A stretch of DNA of 35,979 bases. It comes from DATIYF01 sp035517775. Lineage in GTDB: Bacteria > Acidobacteriota > Terriglobia > Terriglobales > Acidobacteriaceae. The stretch is taken from contig DATIYF010000032.1 of assembly GCA_035517775.1 (NCBI GenBank), forward strand, positions 1 through 35,979, written 5' to 3'. Numbering within the stretch: position 1 is the first letter of the stretch; each line of letters begins with the position of its first letter. The notes beneath the pieces were generated by a model that had not been told where the DNA came from, did not search any database, and saw only the letters and a list, made by a program, of their open reading frames with translations. Positions 30,696 through 35,979 of the stretch are shown here, piece by piece. The position numbers and the translations under genes are program-made.

Positions 30696-32051
30696 TCACT
30701 CCTTCGCCGCGATTCCCAACGTCTTCATCTTCCGGTACAAGTGGCTCCTCTCCAACCCGAGCACCTCCGCCGCCCGGCTGATGTTCCCGTGGTTCTCATC
30801 CAGCTTTTTCAGGATATAGTCCCGCTCGTATGCCGCCCGCGCCTGATGCAGCGTCGAGAACTCCCCGCTCGCCGCCCGCCTTCCGCCGTCGCGGTGCACC
30901 AGCGCCGGCAGATGCTTGCGGTCAAAGCGAATCACCGTCGGATTCATAATCACGATCCGCTCGATCACATTGCGCAGCTCGCGCACATTCCCCGGCCAGG
31001 AATAGCGCATGAGCGTCTCGATCGCCTCGTCGCTGATCTCCCGCGGCCGCCGCCCATAGGCGGCTGAAAATTCCTTCAGAAAATGCCGCGCCAAAAGCGG
31101 AATATCTTCTTTGCGCTCGCGCAGCGGCGGCACGTAAAACGGAATTACGTTCAACCGGTAGAACAAATCCTCGCGAAAATTTCCCCTCGAAATTTCTTCT
31201 TCCAGGTCCTTGTTGGTCGAAGCGATCACCCGCGCATCCACCGTAATCAGTTCGTCGCTGCCCACCGGAGCGAAGCGCTGCTCATCCAGCGTGCGCAGCA
31301 CCTTGGCCTGGGTCTTCAGGCTCATATCGCCCACTTCGTCCAGAAATAGCGTGCCCCCATCCGCCTTCTGGAATTTTCCCTCTTTGTCCGCGGTCGCCGC
31401 TGGAAACGATCCCTTGCGGTGCCCGAACAGTTCGCTCTCGATCAGGTCTTCCGGAATCGCCGCGCAATTCAGCTCCACGAACATCTCTTCCTTGCGCAGG
31501 CTCTCGGCGTGAATGGCCCGCGCCACCAGCTCTTTCCCTGTGCCCGATTCGCCATAAATCAGCACCCGGCCGTTGGTCGGCGCCATCAGCTGAATCTGCT
31601 GTCGCAGCGCCTTCATGGGAATGCTCACGCCCTCAATGGCGCTGCGCGGCGCTAGCTGCCTTTTCAGATCAACGTTTTCCTGCCGCAGCCGCTTGGCCTC
31701 AATCGCGTTCTTGATCAGGATCAGCGTCTTCTCGATCGAAAGCGGCTTCTCGAGAAAATCGTAGGCCCCGAGCTTGGTGGCCTTCACCGCCGTCTCAATC
31801 GTTCCGTGTCCCGAGATCATGATGACCTCGGGGGAATTTTCCATTTCGCGAATCTTCTGCAGCGCCTCCAGCCCATCCATCCCCGGCAGCCAGATGTCGA
31901 GCAGCACCAGGTCAAAGGCGCGCTTGCGCAGCGCCTCCAGGCAAGCCTCGCCGCTCTCCGCCCCCGCCACCTTGTAGCCTTCATCCTCCAGCACGCCTTT
32001 CAGCGACTGCCGGATCGCGGCCTGATCATCCACAATGAGAATGTTATGCAT
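30696..32051 (-). CDS. ntrX: NtrC-family sigma54-type response regulator NtrX with altered GAFTGA loop
   Basis: This 451-residue regulator has a receiver domain with acidic NILIVDDQAAI and the phospho-acceptor Asp in LVLLDIWLPGMDG. The AAA+ domain follows with Walker A GESGTGKE, ELFGHRKG, Walker B GGTLFLDEVGD and sensor II around SWPGNVRELRN. A C-terminal Fis-type helix-turn-helix reads NHGNISRAAEVLGLERSHLY. The loop that contacts sigma54, normally GAFTGA, reads GSFPAA here (residues 214-219), confirmed in the DNA; the key Thr is Pro. It may not activate sigma54 transcription, or may do so differently. The gene overlaps ntrY by 8 bp and is converging with the kinase gene. Confidence 0.93.
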   Translation of the reverse strand: MHNILIVDDQAAIRQSLKGVLEDEGYKVAGAESGEACLEALRKRAFDLVLLDIWLPGMDGLEALQKIREMENSPEVIMISGHGTIETAVKATKLGAYDFLEKPLSIEKTLILIKNAIEAKRLRQENVDLKRQLAPRSAIEGVSIPMKALRQQIQLMAPTNGRVLIYGESGTGKELVARAIHAESLRKEEMFVELNCAAIPEDLIESELFGHRKGSFPAATADKEGKFQKADGGTLFLDEVGDMSLKTQAKVLRTLDEQRFAPVGSDELITVDARVIASTNKDLEEEISRGNFREDLFYRLNVIPFYVPPLRERKEDIPLLARHFLKEFSAAYGRRPREISDEAIETLMRYSWPGNVRELRNVIERIVIMNPTVIRFDRKHLPALVHRDGGRRAASGEFSTLHQARAAYERDYILKKLDENHGNISRAAEVLGLERSHLYRKMKTLGIAAKE

Positions 32052-34296
32052 GCTGGCTGGCGGGCGTAACTGCGGCGGCCTCCGGCGCGAGCGGCAACTC
32101 CACCACGAACCGCGCTCCCACCGGCTTGTTCTCTTCCACCCGAATGGACCCGTGATGGTCCTCGATCACCCGGCTTACAATCGCAAGCCCAAGCCCGGTC
32201 CCGCGTTTCTTGGTAGAAAAATAAGGCAGAAACAATCGTTCTTTCACTTCCTGCGTCACTCCGTGCCCGGTATCGGCAACCGTGAGCTCCACCGCGTCCC
32301 GGCTGGCAACCAGCGCAGTCGTGATCTCGATCTCGCGCAGCAGCGAATCCTGCATGGCCTCGGCGGCGTTATCCACCAGGTTGGCCAGCGCGCGCTTGAT
32401 GCCTTCGGTATCAATCATCACCTTGGGCAGGTCCTGCCCCAGCCGCGTGCGCACGTGAATTCCATCCAGCCGCCCGTTGAACATTGCCAGCGCGCTCTCA
32501 ACCACCGCGTTGAGGTTCGCCGGCTGCGGCTGCGCCGCCGGAAACCGCGCCAGCGTGGCAAACTCATCCACCAGGGTGCGCACCGTCTCCACCGCTCCGG
32601 AAATCGTTTCGGCGCAGCCGGCCAGCGTTTGCCGCGCTGCTCCATCCAGCGGAGAATCCCTTTGCAGATAGCGGCGGATGCGCTCCGCCGAAAGCCCGAT
32701 GGGCGTCAGCGGATTCTTGATCTCATGCGCCACCCGCCGCGCCACCTCCCGCCAGGCCGCCTGCTTTTGCGCCTGCAGCAGGTCCGATAAATCTTCAAAC
32801 ACCAGCACATACCCCAGCCGCTGCCCTTCATGGTGCAGTGCTGCCACGGTGACCGCGGCATTCAGGTTTGCGCCCGGCACGTCCATCTCCATCTGCGTCG
32901 TGGTCGTGCCCATGCGGTCGGCGCGGCGCAGCAGTGGCTCCAGATCCTCCATGACCTCTCGCGGAAAGACATCTTCGATCAGAGATCCCACCAGAGCGTT
33001 GGCCGCTTCCGCCTTGCTGGCCTTCGGGCGGAACAGCCGCAGCAGCGCGTGGTTGGCATGAGTGATCTGCCTGCCCGCGTCGAGCGAGAGCACGCCGGTC
33101 GGAATACTCTCCAGAATGGTCTCGATGTGCTGCCGCCGCTGCTCCAGCGTCAGGTTGGCCGCTTTCAACTCGCGGCTGGAAGCTTCAATCTGCCGCCGGC
33201 TGGTTTCGAGCTCCTCCGCCATGCGGTTGAAGGAATTCACCAGATCGCCGATCTCATCCGCCGCGTTCACCTCCACCCGGTAATCCAGCCGCCCGCGGGA
33301 AATGTGCTGCGTGGCCTCGGCCAGCGCCACCACCGGCCGGGTCACCAGCTTGGAGAAAAACAGCGCCAGCCAGGTGGTCGCGAACAGAACTACCACGGTC
33401 AGCAACAAGAGCCATTCCATGTACACCCGCCGCACCAGCCGCCGCTGGTGCGCCAGTTCGAAATAGCGGTTCTGGCTGGTCTCGATCTGCCGCTGCGTCT
33501 CGGCGAACTTCTTGGGCAGCGGCATGGCCACCAGGATCATTCCACGCTCGCCCACCGCTGCGGTGCCGAAAATGTATTCTGTCTGCTGCCAGGAGAAATG
33601 AATGGGCGAAGCCGCTCCGCTCAGCTGCTGCGGCAAAGCCCCGCGCAGCAGCGCCCAGGGGGCCGGAGCCCCAAAGCTGGCCTCCGCTTCTCCATCCAGA
33701 ATCGCCAGCGCAAACCCGCCCTGCAGTGTGGCCTCATGCTCGCGGAAGATGGCCGCGACCGGCGAAAAACTGTGGCCTTCGAAGGCATACTGCACTTCCG
33801 GCGAGGCCGCGAATGAGGCCGCCTCGGCGCGCGCATTATCGGCGGCGTAATTGGCCAGCAGCGAGGCCATGGCCGCCGTATCCTGCCGCACCTCTTCCAC
33901 CGGGCTGGAGAACCACTTGTCAATCGAGCGGTTCATCAGCCCGTAGGCGAACCAGAACATCACGATCACCGGCAGAAACGAGAGCAGCAGGCTCACCACC
34001 ACCAGCCGGGTGCGGAACTTCGAGCCCAGCACGCCCATCCGCCGCTCGGCGAACAACTTGAGCAGGTTGCGCGCCAGCACGAAGGTCAGCGCCACGAACA
34101 GCAGAAAAATCACCGCCGAAAGCGTGGCGAAAAACACTATTTCTTCGTTGGTATCGGGGCGAAGAAAATTCAGGTCAAACGAGGTCTGCGAAACGATCAC
34201 CGCCAGCAGCAGAAAAACCGCCGTCCCCGTGATATAGATCACGCGCTTGCGCCGCGAGGGCTCTTCCGCCGCGCGAATTGGAGTCTGTTCCGCCAC
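32044..34296 (-). CDS. ntrY: Sensor histidine kinase NtrY
   Basis: This 750-residue NtrY-type kinase has N-terminal helices (about residues 18-38, 53-75 and 98-119), a long extracytoplasmic sensor of about 180 residues, and a further helix near LLLLTVVVLFATTWLALFF. HAMP follows (TRPVVALAEATQHISRGRLD), then a PAS domain (TILESIPTGVLSLDAGRQIT), His524 in VAHEIKNPLTPIGL, and ATPase motifs NLVDNAAEAMQ, DTGHGVTQEV and STKKRGTGLGLAIV. The start is GTG at 34296. The C-terminal frame overlaps ntrX by 8 bp, so both proteins are made together. A -10 TATAAT lies at 34344-34339 on the minus strand. The pair is often tied to envelope and nitrogen or redox signals; the actual signal is unknown here. Confidence 0.93.
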   Translation of the reverse strand: MAEQTPIRAAEEPSRRKRVIYITGTAVFLLLAVIVSQTSFDLNFLRPDTNEEIVFFATLSAVIFLLFVALTFVLARNLLKLFAERRMGVLGSKFRTRLVVVSLLLSFLPVIVMFWFAYGLMNRSIDKWFSSPVEEVRQDTAAMASLLANYAADNARAEAASFAASPEVQYAFEGHSFSPVAAIFREHEATLQGGFALAILDGEAEASFGAPAPWALLRGALPQQLSGAASPIHFSWQQTEYIFGTAAVGERGMILVAMPLPKKFAETQRQIETSQNRYFELAHQRRLVRRVYMEWLLLLTVVVLFATTWLALFFSKLVTRPVVALAEATQHISRGRLDYRVEVNAADEIGDLVNSFNRMAEELETSRRQIEASSRELKAANLTLEQRRQHIETILESIPTGVLSLDAGRQITHANHALLRLFRPKASKAEAANALVGSLIEDVFPREVMEDLEPLLRRADRMGTTTTQMEMDVPGANLNAAVTVAALHHEGQRLGYVLVFEDLSDLLQAQKQAAWREVARRVAHEIKNPLTPIGLSAERIRRYLQRDSPLDGAARQTLAGCAETISGAVETVRTLVDEFATLARFPAAQPQPANLNAVVESALAMFNGRLDGIHVRTRLGQDLPKVMIDTEGIKRALANLVDNAAEAMQDSLLREIEITTALVASRDAVELTVADTGHGVTQEVKERLFLPYFSTKKRGTGLGLAIVSRVIEDHHGSIRVEENKPVGARFVVELPLAPEAAAVTPASQHA

Positions 34297-34597
34297 TGCT
34301 TTTGCGCCTACTCAGATTGGGCGCACTCGAACGCCGCCATTATAAGCCGCCCTTTGCACTGAAAATGGTGCAGGCATCTGAGAACTCACAACTCAGACCT
34401 GAACCACTGAAGGGTTCATCCCGGGCAACAGAAGTCGGCGTATCCCAGGGGTTCCTTCTGAATTTTCCCTATACTTTCAGAATAGCAATTCGCGCCGGGC
34501 AAATGGGACATCGTCGGGGAATTTATATTGGAGAGTATGCACTTGACACACAACCACTTTCCAGCTATCGTGTTCCTGTACCTGAAAGGGCAACACG
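34297..34597. other. Intergenic region between ntrY and the transposase
   Basis: This stretch contains a perfect -10 TATAAT for ntrY on the minus strand (34344-34339), with no good -35. It also has an inverted repeat TCTGAG-N9-CTCAGA (34377-34397) and a plus-strand promoter for the transposase gene. The left IS end should lie here, but I could not match a terminal inverted repeat to the right side, which probably lies outside the window. Confidence 0.5.
34543..34571 (+). promoter_or_regulatory. Predicted transposase promoter
   Basis: TTGACA (34543-34548) and TATCGT (34566-34571) are 17 bp apart and lie 26 nt before the transposase ATG. AAAGGG a few bases upstream of the ATG is the likely ribosome site. 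Confidence 0.6.
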
Positions 34598-35548
34598 ATG
34601 AACCTCCTAGATGTTACCAAAAACCTGCAAACCGACGAGCAATGCCTTGATTTCCTGGAAAGAGTCCGCTGGCTGGACGGCAAAGTGCGCTGCCTGCAAT
34701 GCGGTGGAGACCGCATCAGCCGGGTAGAGCGGAAATCAAAGAGTAAAAACAAGCGCACGCGCCTGTTCACCTGCCTGGAACCAACCTGCAAACATCAGTT
34801 CTCCCCCACCGCCGGAACACTATTCCATGATTCCCACCTGCCATTGCACAAATGGTTCGCGGCAGTCGCCCTGATCGTCCATGCCAAGAAGGGTATGAGC
34901 GCAAAGCAGATGGAGCGGCATCTGGCGGTGAGCTACCGCACGGCGTGGTACATGGGTCATCGAATTCGCAAAGCTATGGCGGGCGGCGGGCTTACGGTCA
35001 CGCCAATGGATGTGCGCCCAAAACTCTCAGGCATCGTTGAACTGGATGAAACCTACGTGGGCGGAAAGCAAAAGGGCAAGGGTGTGTACTACGGAAAGAA
35101 GCAGAAGGCCGTGGTCATCGGCTTGCGCGAGCGCGGCGGAGACGTGCGCTTGGTTCACACCCGCGATGCCAAGGCTAAGAGCGTGCAAGACGTGATCGCC
35201 TCCCATGTCGGCCCAGAGGTGCAATCGGTGATGACCGATGAATTCCCCATCTACCCGGTGATCTTGCGAAACCTGGGGCAAATCGAAAAGCACCAAGCAG
35301 TCGAGCACAAGCGGGGCAGCTACGTGCGCGGCATCGCGCACACGAACTCAATCGAATCCGCGTTCTCTCTCTTCAAGCGCGCCATTGTCGGCTCGTTCCA
35401 TAAGGTCTCGCACAAGCACCTGCACCGCTATCTGTCGGAATTCGAGTACCGCTTCAATGGACGCAAGGAGCCGGACTTGTTCGGTCAGACTGTAGCCCGG
35501 ATGGTGGGAACCGGAAATCTGGAGTACAAGGAGTTGATAGCGGAATAA
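34598..35548 (+). CDS. IS1595-family transposase
   Basis: This 316-residue transposase has an N-terminal zinc ribbon (CLQCGGD, then CLEPTCKHQF) and a helix-turn-helix region (GMSAKQMERHLAVSYRTAWY). The catalytic core has Asp in GIVELDETYVGG, Asp in SVMTDEFPIY, and HTNSIESAFSLFKRAIVG, the Asn/Glu and Lys region typical of the IS1595 (ISXO2-like) DDE group. The frame is intact, so the element may be active. It sits 301 bp from ntrY, upstream of it, and could influence ntrYX only from the intergenic side. The base composition appears less GC-rich than the neighbours. The IS ends were not resolved. Confidence 0.93.
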   Translation: MNLLDVTKNLQTDEQCLDFLERVRWLDGKVRCLQCGGDRISRVERKSKSKNKRTRLFTCLEPTCKHQFSPTAGTLFHDSHLPLHKWFAAVALIVHAKKGMSAKQMERHLAVSYRTAWYMGHRIRKAMAGGGLTVTPMDVRPKLSGIVELDETYVGGKQKGKGVYYGKKQKAVVIGLRERGGDVRLVHTRDAKAKSVQDVIASHVGPEVQSVMTDEFPIYPVILRNLGQIEKHQAVEHKRGSYVRGIAHTNSIESAFSLFKRAIVGSFHKVSHKHLHRYLSEFEYRFNGRKEPDLFGQTVARMVGTGNLEYKELIAE

Positions 35549-35553
35549 GAAAA

Positions 35554-35571
35554 GGCCCGCGTCAACGGGCC
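35554..35571 (+). terminator. Short hairpin after the transposase gene
   Basis: GGCCCG and CGGGCC (35554-35571) form a 6-bp stem with a 6-nt loop, 5 bp past the transposase stop. No T-run follows on the plus strand, so it is a weak terminator at best and would allow some readthrough into the next frame. On the minus strand TTT follows the stem. Confidence 0.4.
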
Positions 35572-35600
35572 AGTTCTGGAAAGCTAGGTGATGGGCAGAG

Positions 35601-35979
35601 ATGAGTATATCATCGCGCGCAAAAGAAGCGGGGATAGCCGTGCTCCTGGGTATTGTGGCAAGCGCAATTTGGGATGGGGTGAAGGCCGTGCTCGGTTTTC
35701 GTGTTTCTATATTTGCTCTACATGAGTTGTTCCAACTGGCATATTTATCACTTGTTGCCGGAATCGGCGTTTACATTGGACGCAGGCTTGCCATTAAGAA
35801 GAATGCGGAGGGACAGATGGGCATGTCTGCCCTTTTTGACCGCAAGGTATTTGTTGTATCAACCGGTCGCTTCGTGTGGTTGTCGGGCGATGCAATATCG
35901 GCGCGACTTAAATTCCTGAGCACGACACCAGGAGAGCTTGTGCACACGGTATTTCAAATCAGTGGGCTGAGCAATGGAA
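35601..35979 (+). CDS. Partial membrane protein of unknown function, possible IS passenger
   Basis: An uninterrupted frame of 126 codons runs from ATG at 35601 to the window end. The protein starts MSISSRAKEAGIAVLLGIVA, with a first hydrophobic helix (about residues 10-24), and has a second one (about 42-63, HELFQLAYLSLVAGIGVYIG) followed by basic GRRLAIKK. The remaining part, FDRKVFVVSTGRFVWLSGDA and onward, is soluble-looking. GGGCAG is the only ribosome-site candidate. It begins 53 bp after the transposase stop, on the same strand. The base composition seems lower in GC than the chromosomal genes here. I do not recognise the family; the C-terminus is missing. Passenger status is inferred from position. 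Confidence 0.65.
   Translation, partial: MSISSRAKEAGIAVLLGIVASAIWDGVKAVLGFRVSIFALHELFQLAYLSLVAGIGVYIGRRLAIKKNAEGQMGMSALFDRKVFVVSTGRFVWLSGDAISARLKFLSTTPGELVHTVFQISGLSNG

Overview
The window looks like a piece of a high-GC, Gram-negative chromosome, most likely from the phylum Acidobacteriota. This assignment is inferred from gene content and not from a marker gene. The supporting content is a bacillithiol-type BshC, a fused LptF-LptG permease that implies an LPS outer membrane, a Ser/Thr kinase with a TPR tail, a YncE/lactonase-type beta-propeller lipoprotein, a bactofilin, a CpxRA system, an NtrYX system and RHS remnants.

Region by region. Positions 1-1130 are accessory DNA: the 3' end of an RHS gene on the minus strand, a short plus-strand RHS scrap with an in-frame stop, and a REP-associated tyrosine transposase (RAYT) with three copies of one imperfect palindrome. 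This block abuts the 3' end of ssrA (tmRNA, minus strand, 1131-1499), a common landing site for islands. Positions 1623-9456 are mostly housekeeping: GNAT acetyltransferase, BshC, two small unknown proteins, a glycerophosphodiester phosphodiesterase, MazG, a MenC/N-acylamino acid racemase-type enolase, a secreted protein of unknown function, and bactofilin. Positions 9667-14405 hold a methyltransferase and, on the minus strand, a tight run: a 79-aa protein, a 44-aa one-helix membrane microprotein, an ABC exporter half, a second methyltransferase and an FAD-dependent reductase. Positions 14480-17336 form an envelope-stress module: a Spy/CpxP-like periplasmic protein divergent from cpxR-cpxA, with an exact GTAAA-N5-GTAAA CpxR box between them.

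Positions 17506-24969 carry the beta-propeller lipoprotein, the LptF-LptG fusion, an extradiol dioxygenase with a palindromic operator candidate, a putative HExxE zincin, a small secreted protein with a strong terminator, a stress-protein remnant and a zinc alcohol dehydrogenase. Positions 25098-34296 hold a ClC transporter coupled to a TPR membrane protein, a large receptor-like Ser/Thr kinase, and ntrY-ntrX, whose NtrX has lost the consensus GAFTGA loop. The right edge is an IS1595-family transposase followed by an open frame (35601 to the window end) for an unrecognised membrane protein that may be an IS passenger.

The most promising leads are the NtrX loop change, the Cpx box, the IS passenger candidate, the RAYT/REP cluster at ssrA, and the exporter operon with its microproteins. 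I do not see one complete, clearly new multi-gene system. No CRISPR array, rRNA or tRNA gene was seen.
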